NCBI GenBank assembly: GCA_019415925.1
Contig: DXYG01000089.1
Coordinates: forward strand, 1-10,512
Source: Clostridiales bacterium
Lineage (GTDB): Bacteria; Bacillota; Clostridia; Oscillospirales; Acutalibacteraceae
Length of the DNA stretch: 10,512 nucleotides
Reading direction: 5' to 3'
The position numbers and the translations under genes are program-made. Shown here one piece after another: positions 1-7,229 of the stretch; positions within the stretch are counted from its first letter, which is position 1, and the number at the start of each line of letters is the position of its first letter. The notes below the pieces were generated by a model that was not told the origin of the DNA, searched no databases, and saw nothing but the letters and a program-made list of their open reading frames with translations.

Positions 1-215
1 TTCTCATAATGTAAATTATCATCACCTTTATAGATTATGGTGTCATTCTTAATATCCTTTGCTTTCAGCTTTCCGTCCTTTACCATCTGCTGTTTTTCAG
101 CACGGATGCGTTCTAAAAGAACAGAAGCCGGTTCGTCGTTCGGGTCTTGCTCAACAAGCTTACCACGTATAGCAAGATCAAGAACTTTTTCTCGTAATGC
201 TTTCGTATCTATCAT
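1..215 (-). CDS. hsdS: Type I restriction-modification specificity subunit HsdS, N-terminal part (cut by window edge)
   Basis: HsdS is the DNA-recognition subunit of a type I restriction-modification complex (HsdR2M2S1) and sets the target sequence for both methylation and cleavage. Only the first 71 codons are here; the gene continues past the left edge. The visible protein starts MIDTKALREKVLDLAIRGKL and goes on with QDPNDEPASVLLERIRAEK, then an IYKGDDNLHYE segment. This is the conserved helical start found in many Firmicutes and Bacteroidetes HsdS proteins, just before the first target-recognition domain. The ATG at 215 overlaps the hsdM stop in an ATGA arrangement, and a GGAGG site (complement of 225-229) lies 9 nt upstream, so the start is well supported. 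The target-recognition domains, and hence the specificity, are outside the window. The missing end is a window limit, not evidence of a broken gene. Confidence 0.93.
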   Translation of the reverse strand, partial: MIDTKALREKVLDLAIRGKLVEQDPNDEPASVLLERIRAEKQQMVKDGKLKAKDIKNDTIIYKGDDNLHYE

Positions 216-1642
216 AAGTCAATGCCTCCGAGAATTCCTTGAAGCTTGGATACTGCATCCGAAATTGCTACAGCTTTTTGTTGCATTTCAGACAAGAGTT
301 CTGTTATGGTACGGTCATCTTTTTCAGTTAAATCTAGCCATTTAAAGTCAAGCTTCAGCTGTTCACTTGAATAAACTTCTTTTTCTGTAAAGCGTTTCCA
401 TCTTCCGTTGGGATTATCTTCAGAATAAGTCTCTTTTCTATCTTCCATGTGTCCGGAACAATAGCAATTAACAAAATCGTCAAGATGTTCTCTCCTTAAC
501 GGTTTTGTTACAAGAGTATGTTTTATTCCTGTTCTATAATCATAGACCCAGATATCCTTTGTAGGTTTACCTTTCTCAAAAAACAGAACATTGGTTTTTA
601 CACCGTTTGCATAGAATATTCCTGTCGGAAGCCTGAGAATAGTATGCAAATTGAAATCCTTTAGAAGTTTTTCACGCACTTTAGCAGTTGCATTTCCGTC
701 AGTAAGTACATTATCAGGTAAAACAACACCAACTCGTCCGCCTGTTTTTACAATAGACATAATATGTTGCAGAAAGTTCACCTGATTATCCGAAGTTTTA
801 ATAAATTCCGGTCTGTTATCATGAACACTTACACTGCCTTGAGGACGGGTTCCGAAAGGCGGATTTGCTAAAATAACATCATACATTCTCTCTGATTTAT
901 CAATTAAGGAATCCTGACAAACAATCGGACTGTTTGCAGTGCCAATATCGTGAAGATAAAGATTCATAGAAGCAAGAGTTACTACCAGCGGTGTGTTGTC
1001 TGCACCAAAAAGTGCATTATTTTTCAAGAATCGTTGCTTTGAAATTTCTTTACTTTGAGGCTTCATGTGTTCAAAAGCAGAGAGGAGAAAACCGCCTGTA
1101 CCGCAGGCAGGATCTGCAACAGTTTCACCGATTTTGGGATCTATAACATCTACAATCGCCTTAATTAAGGGACGTGGTGTGAAATATTGACCTGCACCGC
1201 TTTTTTTATCCTGTCCGTTTTTCTCAAGTATAGACTCATAGATAGCGCCTTTAAAATCCCCTTCCATCATATACCAATTTTCATTTGAAACCATTTCTAT
1301 TATCTTTGCCAAATGAACAGGGCTGTCGATTTTATTGGAAGCCTTTGTAAAAATTGTTCCTATCAATCCACTGTCTTTCGCCAGTTCGGATAGTATTTCC
1401 TCGTACTTGTCAACTAAATCTGTACCGTTTAGTGCAAAAATATCTTTCCATTTATAACCATCGGGAATACTGCTACCAAGCCCTAAAGCCTCTTTTTCAT
1501 CATCCATTTTTAAGAAAAGGATATAAGTAAATTGAGTGATATAGTCTGTGAATCCAACGCCTGCAGCCGCCATTACACCTGCAATATCCCAAACTTTTTT
1601 CAGCAATGCAGATTCACTTTTTGTATTTGTAGTTTTTGCCAT
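212..1642 (-). CDS. hsdM: Type I restriction-modification DNA methyltransferase subunit HsdM (N6-adenine)
   Basis: HsdM transfers a methyl group from S-adenosylmethionine to the N6 of adenine at the site chosen by HsdS. It works as an M2S1 methylase and as part of the full restriction complex. The 476-residue protein has the N-terminal helical HsdM_N domain (about 10-140), a GQYFTP motif at 151-156, SAM-binding motif I DPACGTGG at 177-184, and catalytic motif IV NPPF at 260-263. The N6_Mtase domain is therefore complete and apparently active. The length is normal for the family. The start is the ATG one nucleotide after the hsdR stop, with an AAGGG-type ribosome binding site inside the end of hsdR. 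The stop overlaps the hsdS start as ATGA. Both junctions suggest translational coupling that keeps the subunits in proportion. I see no frameshift or missing motif. Confidence 0.97.
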   Translation of the reverse strand: MAKTTNTKSESALLKKVWDIAGVMAAAGVGFTDYITQFTYILFLKMDDEKEALGLGSSIPDGYKWKDIFALNGTDLVDKYEEILSELAKDSGLIGTIFTKASNKIDSPVHLAKIIEMVSNENWYMMEGDFKGAIYESILEKNGQDKKSGAGQYFTPRPLIKAIVDVIDPKIGETVADPACGTGGFLLSAFEHMKPQSKEISKQRFLKNNALFGADNTPLVVTLASMNLYLHDIGTANSPIVCQDSLIDKSERMYDVILANPPFGTRPQGSVSVHDNRPEFIKTSDNQVNFLQHIMSIVKTGGRVGVVLPDNVLTDGNATAKVREKLLKDFNLHTILRLPTGIFYANGVKTNVLFFEKGKPTKDIWVYDYRTGIKHTLVTKPLRREHLDDFVNCYCSGHMEDRKETYSEDNPNGRWKRFTEKEVYSSEQLKLDFKWLDLTEKDDRTITELLSEMQQKAVAISDAVSKLQGILGGIDL

Positions 1643-1643
1643 A

Positions 1644-4403
1644 CTAAGCCGCCCTTAAAATAAATTTAGATAATTCGTATAATTCAGTGGAAAATTGTTT
1701 TGGCTCAAATTCATTCATGGCTTCACGCCATAAATCAGGTGCAAATTCATTTAGTTCCAGTGAATTGAATGCACCCTCATTAACAATAAACTCAGCAATC
1801 TGCTGCATAATTGCTTTTTGAGCTTCGGAAAGGCTACGCTGAGCTTGTCCGCAATAGAGGTTGAATCGTTGAACGTATGTACCAAACAGACCGGTAAGCC
1901 TGCAACTTTTCTTATATGCGTACCTAACAATTTGTATGAGATTTGTTAATGCATTGACATTATGTTTTAAATCTAACGCATCTACACTTCCGTTGGTATC
2001 AAGAATTTTGTAATAGTTCCATATAGAATGAGGGGTATATTGCTTACTTTGCGATAACAGTTTATCCTTTAAATCACAGAGCATAGAATTAGTAATTACT
2101 TTATTTTCAGAATTATATATGATTCTTAAAGCTTCTACCTGATCCTTGTTATCAAGCAAATATTTTTCAAAGGTATCAATAAAACTTCTTGCTGTTTCTT
2201 TTGAAAAGCCTGCGTAGATTACCTTATCTTCTTCAACAGGGTCAAAGATATAGAATCCTTTTTGCATTTCAAGAAGGCTTTTCCTTGCTTTATCAGTTCC
2301 TATAAGGCAGAATATTAAATCAAGCCTTTCGGTATTAGGAGCAGAAGGATCCAAAAACGGAGGTAAGGAATGTTCGGATAATGCCTTATTAATAGAATTA
2401 GCAAGGGTTCTTGGTGCAAAACCATAATTTTTAATAAATGAATCCAAATGCCGTCCAAATAAAGGATTATCTTCATAACGCTTGTTGATGGTTGAACAAT
2501 AATTTCGCAATAATTCTAGATTTTCATCGCTTAAATCCTTGTGAGATAAATGTTCAATCAATTGCTCAAGCGTTAATACTTTGTTTGTCTTACCACCATT
2601 CTTTTTTGTACGATCAGGCAAAGTTTTATCATGTTCAGTTACACCTACGGCATCTATAATATAGAAACATTCCTTTGTATCTGCATTTGGGGTAACCTCT
2701 CTGAGTTTATCTTCAAGAATGTATCGACAACCACGGCCTTTCATCTGAGTATAAAGAACCGGAGATTTGACATCATTCATAAATAATACAACTTCAAGCG
2801 GTTTAACATCTGTTCCTGTAGCAACTAATGTGACAGTAACCGCAATTCTAAAGTCTTTTTCAATTCTTAAATCTCGAATTAACGCATTTGAATCCCCTGC
2901 CGAATATGTAATCTTTTGAACAAAATTGTCAGGTAGGATTTTATCCTTGAACTTATCAGCAAATACTTCCTTTGCAATTTCAACAATTTGAGTCGCATGA
3001 TTATCGTCCTTAGCAAAAATCAAAGTTTTGGGAATATACTCCCACAATGGTTTTCTGTCAGGATATAAATCAGTATATATTGCATCCCTATACGAAGTCA
3101 GAACAGATCTGATTTGAGCAGGGTTTATAACGGTTCTGTCAAGCTGAGTAGGAGAATAGTCAATTCTTGACGTTGTTTTATATGTTGTGGTTTTGTGAGT
3201 GTACTTTGATTTCTCTGTAACTTCTGTTCCCTCATCAATTGTTCCACCGTGTTCTGTTGACTCTGTTTTTATTCTGTACACACGAGCAGGAACGTTTACT
3301 CCGTCGACAACAGATTCGTCATATGTGTATTCTTCAATTTTGTTTTTATTAAAGAAAGCATATGCTTCAGGCGTTGGAGTAGCAGTAAGTCCCAATATCT
3401 TGGCATCCTTAAAATAATCAAGAACAGCTTTCCAGCGACCATAAATTGAACGGTGACATTCATCGATAATAATAAACTGAAAATAATCAGGAGGAAGCTT
3501 CAGATTACCGTCTAGAGTGATTGACTTTGCAGCGTCTTTTTCATCTGATTTGAAGTTTAATTCATCCTCCATATCTTCATCTTTATCAGAAAACGCTTGT
3601 CCTGTTAATACTGCATATAACTTTTGTATTGTAGATATTACAATATCGCCTTTAATATCATCTTCTTTTACAAGCCGTTTAATTGAATAAATTGAGCTCA
3701 TCTGCTGTTGATTCTCTGTCCTGTCAAATGTACTGAACTCAGATGCCGCTTGTCTTGCAAGGTTATTGCGGTCTGCTAAAAACAAAACTCTTCTCGTAGA
3801 AGTATAATTCAGCAGTCTGTATGCCGCAAGACAGGCTAAGTACGTTTTTCCCGAACCCGTTGCTAAAACTGCAAGAGCTTTTTTATGACCTTCTTTAAAA
3901 GATTTTTCAAGCTTACACTCTGCATTGTATTGGCAACCTCTTAAACCCTTTTCCTCAATTTTGGGTAGCACTCCATATTCGGATGTTTTTCCAATCAATT
4001 TCAGCATCTTTTTTGGTGAGTGCATTTTAGAAATTTCAATATAATCGTTGTCGGGTGAAAGCATATTCTTAAAGTATATCTTTTTCCCATTAGCAAGATA
4101 GACTAATGGAATTTTACGAGGGTACCATAATCCATACCAATTCTGAGGTGTTAGTGCATAATTTTCGGCTTGTTGAGCTACCTTTTCACCTAAATCATTA
4201 CTTTCACGCTTTGCTTCTACAATAGCGATAGCCTTGTCTTCAACAAATAAAAGGTAATCACTCTCATGATTGCCTTGCATTAACGCTTCTTTGACAGCAG
4301 AAGGCTCATTGCACGGAATATAGTCGTTTCTGGATATAACATTCCACCCTGCATCATTCAATTGTTTATCAATTTTTATGCGTGCTGATTCTTCGGGTAA
4401 CAT
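1644..4403 (-). CDS. hsdR: Type I restriction endonuclease subunit HsdR (helicase/translocase-nuclease)
   Basis: HsdR is the motor and nuclease of the type I complex. It pulls in DNA using ATP and cuts unmethylated DNA far from the recognition site. The 919-residue protein opens with a PD-(D/E)xK nuclease domain: D49, then E63-A-K65, and a QxxxY motif at 78-82. Next come superfamily 2 helicase motifs: Walker A ATGSGKT at 181-187, DECH at 314-317, TATPT at 340-344, ATGTD at 528-532, and QMKGRGCR at 553-560. The last roughly 180 residues fit the EcoEI-type HsdR C-terminal domain, which contacts the methylase. All catalytic residues are present, so it should be active. The length matches EcoEI-like HsdR better than the longer EcoKI type. 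The ATG at 4403 has an AGAGGA site about 10 nt upstream; another ATG 7 nt further upstream is out of frame. Confidence 0.97.
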   Translation of the reverse strand: MLPEESARIKIDKQLNDAGWNVISRNDYIPCNEPSAVKEALMQGNHESDYLLFVEDKAIAIVEAKRESNDLGEKVAQQAENYALTPQNWYGLWYPRKIPLVYLANGKKIYFKNMLSPDNDYIEISKMHSPKKMLKLIGKTSEYGVLPKIEEKGLRGCQYNAECKLEKSFKEGHKKALAVLATGSGKTYLACLAAYRLLNYTSTRRVLFLADRNNLARQAASEFSTFDRTENQQQMSSIYSIKRLVKEDDIKGDIVISTIQKLYAVLTGQAFSDKDEDMEDELNFKSDEKDAAKSITLDGNLKLPPDYFQFIIIDECHRSIYGRWKAVLDYFKDAKILGLTATPTPEAYAFFNKNKIEEYTYDESVVDGVNVPARVYRIKTESTEHGGTIDEGTEVTEKSKYTHKTTTYKTTSRIDYSPTQLDRTVINPAQIRSVLTSYRDAIYTDLYPDRKPLWEYIPKTLIFAKDDNHATQIVEIAKEVFADKFKDKILPDNFVQKITYSAGDSNALIRDLRIEKDFRIAVTVTLVATGTDVKPLEVVLFMNDVKSPVLYTQMKGRGCRYILEDKLREVTPNADTKECFYIIDAVGVTEHDKTLPDRTKKNGGKTNKVLTLEQLIEHLSHKDLSDENLELLRNYCSTINKRYEDNPLFGRHLDSFIKNYGFAPRTLANSINKALSEHSLPPFLDPSAPNTERLDLIFCLIGTDKARKSLLEMQKGFYIFDPVEEDKVIYAGFSKETARSFIDTFEKYLLDNKDQVEALRIIYNSENKVITNSMLCDLKDKLLSQSKQYTPHSIWNYYKILDTNGSVDALDLKHNVNALTNLIQIVRYAYKKSCRLTGLFGTYVQRFNLYCGQAQRSLSEAQKAIMQQIAEFIVNEGAFNSLELNEFAPDLWREAMNEFEPKQFSTELYELSKFILRAA

Positions 4404-4504
4404 CGTGCATCAATCCTCTTATGAATAAATAAATACGTTTAGTTATGCTGAACAATACGAATTATGTTCTGATAATAAAACTTATGAGAAGTTATTGCAT
4501 ATTA

Positions 4505-4533
4505 ATTTTATCATACTTGTGAAAAGCAATCAA
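4505..4533 (-). promoter_or_regulatory. Probable promoter of the hsdRMS operon (extended -10)
   Basis: Read on the minus strand, TTGATT (4533-4528) is followed by a 17-nt spacer and TAAAAT (4510-4505). A TG one base upstream of the -10 box makes it an extended -10 promoter. Transcription would start near 4498 and give a leader of about 95 nt before the hsdR ATG. The match to the sigma-70/SigA consensus is good, but no other evidence is available. Confidence 0.6.
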
Positions 4534-4681
4534 CATTCTTTTACAATTTTTTATGCTATTGTATATAAAAACTATACTCGGTATCGATATATTTAATGAT
4601 GTGGGGCATTTCTTAATAATGTGCCAAAACATAAATAATTTGCTACGATTAAAAAATTGAAAAGTTGTGTCAGTATTCTCA

Positions 4682-4710
4682 TTGACATATGATAGCATAT
4701 ATGCTATCAT
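4682..4710 (+). promoter_or_regulatory. Promoter of the hip-like/permease operon
   Basis: A perfect -35 box TTGACA (4682-4687) and a -10 box TATCAT (4705-4710) are separated by exactly 17 nt. Transcription should start near 4717, leaving a very short leader of about 14 nt that consists almost only of the AAGAGGTGA ribosome binding site (4718-4726) before the ATG at 4731. The space between the boxes is filled by a perfect palindrome (listed separately), so a bound repressor would directly block RNA polymerase. Confidence 0.8.
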
Positions 4711-4711
4711 A
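4688..4711. promoter_or_regulatory. Perfect 24-bp palindromic operator, probable HipB-type autorepression site
   Basis: The half-site TATGATAGCATA is followed immediately by its exact reverse complement TATGCTATCATA, giving a 24-bp palindrome with no mismatch. It fills the spacer and covers the -10 box of the promoter just upstream of an XRE-family helix-turn-helix gene. HipB and related antitoxins are known to bind palindromes in their own promoters and repress the operon, usually more tightly with the toxin bound. Assigning this site to the protein encoded at 4731-5297 is an inference from position and symmetry. Confidence 0.75.
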
Positions 4712-4730
4712 AATAACAAGAGGTGATATT

Positions 4731-5297
4731 ATGAATAATTATAGAATGGTTGATGAACTGGCTGATAAACGCAGAGGATTAAAAATATCTCAGCGTGAGC
4801 TTGCCAAGAGGTGCAATATGCCTCAATCTACAATTGCAAGAATAGAAACGCATCAGATTTCACCTCAGCTTGAAACAGTATCGGTGATTGCCGAAAAACT
4901 CAACTGCAATATTCAGCTTGAAGATAAACTGAAAAACAAGTGGGACGGCTGTAAGATTTCGGTTTATTGGAAAGATGAACTGACTGCTGTTGTGAATATC
5001 AAAAACAACGAAGTATTCATCAAGAAGTTCACCGACAATCCGATGAAGCAATTTTTCCTTGCTTTTGACAAAATTGATATTGCCAAGCTCAGTGAGCTGT
5101 TGGAAACACGCTGTTGGGAGCGTGGTCGTGCCGATATAAAGGAACTGCTTAATAAAATAGGGCTTGATGAGTATGAGCCTATTGAAATCGTTAAAAGAAC
5201 CTTTGGCGTAAGCTACAACGACTCTATCTGGTTTAAATTCGGCGACAACAATATCACTTGGAAAAAGCTTTGCCCCAAAGGAGAAAAATATGTTTGA
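4731..5297 (+). CDS. XRE-family helix-turn-helix protein with C-terminal HipA-N/HipS-like extension; probable antitoxin
   Basis: This 188-residue protein is probably the repressor and antitoxin of the kinase encoded next. Residues about 8-62 form an XRE/HipB-type DNA-binding domain (ISQRELAKRCNMPQSTIARI is helix 2 through helix 3). The remaining 125 residues are not needed for DNA binding. They start with a beta-rich stretch (ISVYWKDELTAVVNI at 76-90). Further on are TRCWERGRADIKELL (126-140), EYEPIEIVKRTFGV (148-160) and SIWFKF (165-170), a pattern I associate with small partner segments of clostridial HipA-like kinases. In classical HipA an N-terminal subdomain precedes the kinase core; here the kinase lacks it, so the extension may supply it, as HipS does in HipBST. 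That equivalence is inferred. The gene ends with an 8-nt overlap with the kinase gene. The start has a good ribosome binding site and a strong promoter. Confidence 0.85.
   Translation: MNNYRMVDELADKRRGLKISQRELAKRCNMPQSTIARIETHQISPQLETVSVIAEKLNCNIQLEDKLKNKWDGCKISVYWKDELTAVVNIKNNEVFIKKFTDNPMKQFFLAFDKIDIAKLSELLETRCWERGRADIKELLNKIGLDEYEPIEIVKRTFGVSYNDSIWFKFGDNNITWKKLCPKGEKYV
5277..5283 (+). promoter_or_regulatory. Ribosome binding site fixing the start of the HipA-like kinase
   Basis: AAAGGAG lies 6 nt before the ATG at 5290, inside the end of the upstream gene. It supports a kinase start that overlaps the antitoxin gene by 8 nt, and so a kinase that begins immediately before its Gly-rich loop without an N-terminal subdomain. 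Confidence 0.8.
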
Positions 5298-6045
5298 CAT
5301 AACATTAAGCGATGACCTGACTGTAAACATTGACGGAACAAGCGAAGGCACGCAAACGAAATTCTATGACAAGGGTTACTGGTATAAAACCGATACATTT
5401 GAGGAAGGCATTGTTGAATACCTTGTTTCCAAGCTTCTCACATTCAGCACTCTGCCGAAGAAAAGCTATGTTGTTTATGAATACGGAAAGATAAACGGAA
5501 AAAGCGGTTGCAGAAGCAAGGATTTCCTTAAACCGGGTTATGAGCTAATCACATTTGAGCGTATTCATCAAAGAATTACCGGCACAAAACTGTCTGTTAA
5601 AAAGTTCGAGTTTGAATCAATGGAAAGCTATATTGAATATACCGTTGACTTTTTCAGAAAATACCTTGATTTGGATATAAAGATATATCTGAAAAAAGTC
5701 TTTACTCTTGATTTTATAACTCTGAACGAGGACAGACACTTTAACAATCTTGCAGTGATTTGCGACACGAAGAACAATAAATATCTTACGGCGCCGATTT
5801 TTGACAACGGCAAGTCGCTTCTTAACGGAAACAGGAGCTACAGACCTGCATTCTCCATTGAGGAGAATATCAAAAAAGTTATTGCACTGCCATTTTCCGG
5901 CAGTCACAAAAAGATGTTTGATTACTTTGGAAAAGGCTTTTCGGTTGATATTGATTCTGCACTTGAATGGCTGAATACCGAACCGCAATCACTGTATCGG
6001 GATGTGCTTATCTATCAATTATCGGTAAATAAAAATTTGGAGTAA
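5290..6045 (+). CDS. Compact HipA-like serine/threonine kinase, probable toxin
   Basis: HipA-type toxins are protein kinases; known members phosphorylate aminoacyl-tRNA synthetases (GltX for HipA, TrpS for HipT) and stop translation. This 251-residue protein has a Gly-rich loop GTSEGTQTK at 16-24, a likely ATP-binding lysine in WYKTD (K33), and the catalytic motif NEDRH at 146-150 followed by FNN (D148 as base, N152/N153 as metal ligand candidates). FDNGK at 171-175 holds the second metal-binding aspartate (D172). All core residues are present, so an active kinase is expected. At 251 residues it is far shorter than E. coli HipA (about 440), mainly because the N-terminal subdomain is absent and the C-lobe is reduced. 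S18 or T17 in the loop could be an autophosphorylation site, by analogy with Ser150 of HipA. Its target cannot be read from the sequence. It overlaps the upstream antitoxin gene and is followed 3 nt later by a permease gene. Confidence 0.88.
   Translation: MFDITLSDDLTVNIDGTSEGTQTKFYDKGYWYKTDTFEEGIVEYLVSKLLTFSTLPKKSYVVYEYGKINGKSGCRSKDFLKPGYELITFERIHQRITGTKLSVKKFEFESMESYIEYTVDFFRKYLDLDIKIYLKKVFTLDFITLNEDRHFNNLAVICDTKNNKYLTAPIFDNGKSLLNGNRSYRPAFSIEENIKKVIALPFSGSHKKMFDYFGKGFSVDIDSALEWLNTEPQSLYRDVLIYQLSVNKNLE
6039..6042 (+). promoter_or_regulatory. Ribosome binding site fixing the GTG start of the permease
   Basis: GGAG at the very end of the kinase gene lies 6 nt before the GTG at 6049. An overlapping ATG at 6047 is followed directly by TGA and cannot be the start. 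The reading frame N-terminus MKRKIFEFIKQEM followed by a hydrophobic segment fits a membrane protein starting here. Confidence 0.6.
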
Positions 6046-6048
6046 AAT

Positions 6049-7179
6049 GTGAAGAGGAAAATTTTTGAGTTTATAAAACAGGAAATGATACTGATTGTTG
6101 CCTGTGTGCTTGCGGTGATTTCAATGTTCTTTGTAACACCGGACAAGGAATATCTTGAGTACATAGATTTCAGGACACTTGGAATATTGTTCTCGTTGAT
6201 GGCACTGATGGCAGGCTTTCAGAGCATGGGCGTCTTTGAAGAAATCTCACGGACACTGTTAAATAAGGTGCAAAATATTCGCCAGCTTGCGGTAACGCTG
6301 ACTTTACTTTGTTTCTTTTTCAGTATGATAATTACCAATGATGTGGCGCTCATAACCTTTGTTCCGTTTACCTTTGTTCTGTTTGATATGATTGGACAGG
6401 CAGAAGAGAAAAAATGGCTTATTCCCGTGGTGGTTTTGCAGACCATTGCAGCTAATCTGGGAAGTATGCTGACGCCAATCGGCAATCCGCAGAATTTGTA
6501 TCTGTACGGAAAATCGGGTATGGCTTTTGAAAAATTTATTATATTGATGCTGCCTTATACAGTCTTGTCACTTGCAATGTTGCTTGTCAGTAGTTTTGCC
6601 ATAGGAACTGTTGGGAACAAGAAAATCACCGTAAATCTGACCGCAAAAAGCAAAGAGAAGAACACCTGCAAGGTGATGATGTATGTTGTGCTGTTGTGCA
6701 TTTGCATTCTTGCGGTATTGCGTGTTATTAGTGTTAGTATTGCGTTTGCCGTTACACTTTGTGCAATCCTGATTTTTGACAGAAAAGTGCTGAAAAAAGT
6801 GGACTATTCCCTGTTGCTCACATTTATTGGTTTCTTTATATTCATTGGAAATATGGGCAGACTCCCAATGTTTTCATCTCTGTTACAGAAATATATATTA
6901 GGTAATGAGGTGATTACTGCTGTGCTTACCTCTCAGGTTGTAAGTAATGTTCCGGCGGCACTGCTTTTGTCGAATTTCACCGAGAACCTACCGGCATTGA
7001 TTGTCGGCACTAATATAGGCGGTTTAGGCACATTAATCGCATCTATGGCAAGCCTGATTTCATATAAATTCATAGTGCAAAAGAAAGATGTATCCAAAGG
7101 AAAGTATCTCCTGTTCTTTACCATAGCCAATATCATTTTTCTTGTGGCGTTAATGTCGATGTATGTTATAATAACGTAG
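6049..7179 (+). CDS. Anion permease-like membrane protein, ArsB/CitMHS/SLC13 (ion transporter) superfamily
   Basis: This 376-residue protein has about 12 hydrophobic segments and the two-fold pseudo-repeat of the ion transporter superfamily that includes ArsB, NhaD, CitMHS and SLC13 carriers. The first half has ITNDVALITFVPFTF (95-109) and SMLTPIGNPQNLYLY (139-153). The second half has the matching pair SNVPAALLLSNF (299-310) and NIGGLGTLIASMASLIS (322-338). In this fold these paired hairpins line the substrate site. The protein sits in the plasma membrane. The substrate (arsenite, a carboxylate, sulfate or another ion) cannot be decided; no arsenic or citrate genes are nearby. At 376 residues it is somewhat shorter than typical ArsB. 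The start is GTG, 3 nt after the kinase stop, so it appears to be part of the hip-like operon, an unexpected partner for such a module. It ends 38 nt before the convergent MerR gene. Confidence 0.85.
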   Translation: MKRKIFEFIKQEMILIVACVLAVISMFFVTPDKEYLEYIDFRTLGILFSLMALMAGFQSMGVFEEISRTLLNKVQNIRQLAVTLTLLCFFFSMIITNDVALITFVPFTFVLFDMIGQAEEKKWLIPVVVLQTIAANLGSMLTPIGNPQNLYLYGKSGMAFEKFIILMLPYTVLSLAMLLVSSFAIGTVGNKKITVNLTAKSKEKNTCKVMMYVVLLCICILAVLRVISVSIAFAVTLCAILIFDRKVLKKVDYSLLLTFIGFFIFIGNMGRLPMFSSLLQKYILGNEVITAVLTSQVVSNVPAALLLSNFTENLPALIVGTNIGGLGTLIASMASLISYKFIVQKKDVSKGKYLLFFTIANIIFLVALMSMYVIIT

Positions 7180-7202
7180 GATAAACTGGAATTTATGTAG
7201 AT

Positions 7203-7229
7203 GCTCATTATTATTTTCTATGAATGAGC
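7203..7229. terminator. Weak hairpin between convergent genes, possible bidirectional terminator
   Basis: GCTCATT (7203-7209) and AATGAGC (7223-7229) form a 7-bp perfect stem with a 13-nt loop in the gap between the permease and the convergent MerR gene, overlapping the MerR stop. There is no clear T-run on either side, so the terminator role is only possible. Confidence 0.3.

Larger units (their letters stand above)
4404..4730. other. Divergent intergenic region between hsdRMS and the hip-like operon
   Basis: This 327-bp AT-rich spacer contains the two divergent promoters and no convincing gene. The hsd promoter sits at its left and the autoregulated hip-like promoter at its right end. A minus-strand reading frame at 4492-4719 has no good ribosome binding site, no recognisable domain and overlaps both promoters, so it is not called. 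The stretch from about 4565 to 4680 has no feature I can name. A near-match to half of the hip operator lies at 4552-4563, within an imperfect inverted repeat. Confidence 0.6.

Noticed and set aside
37..345. A 102-codon plus-strand reading frame at the left edge
   Set aside because: It lies antisense across the hsdM/hsdS junction, where both minus-strand genes are clearly recognised.
4492..4719. A 75-codon minus-strand reading frame in the divergent intergenic region
   Set aside because: It has no convincing ribosome binding site, has an AT-driven composition, matches no family I know, and overlaps both divergent promoters and the operator.
4860..5351. A 163-codon minus-strand reading frame opposite the XRE protein
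   Set aside because: It is a shadow of the real gene on the other strand: no ribosome binding site, no recognisable domain.
6049..7179. Calling the permease an arsenite pump (ArsB) or a citrate transporter
   Set aside because: The fold motifs are shared by the whole superfamily, and no ars or citrate genes are nearby, so the substrate is left open.
4404..7217. The hip-like/permease block as an inserted mobile element
   Set aside because: No flanking direct repeats, integrase, transposase or tRNA fragment could be seen at either end.
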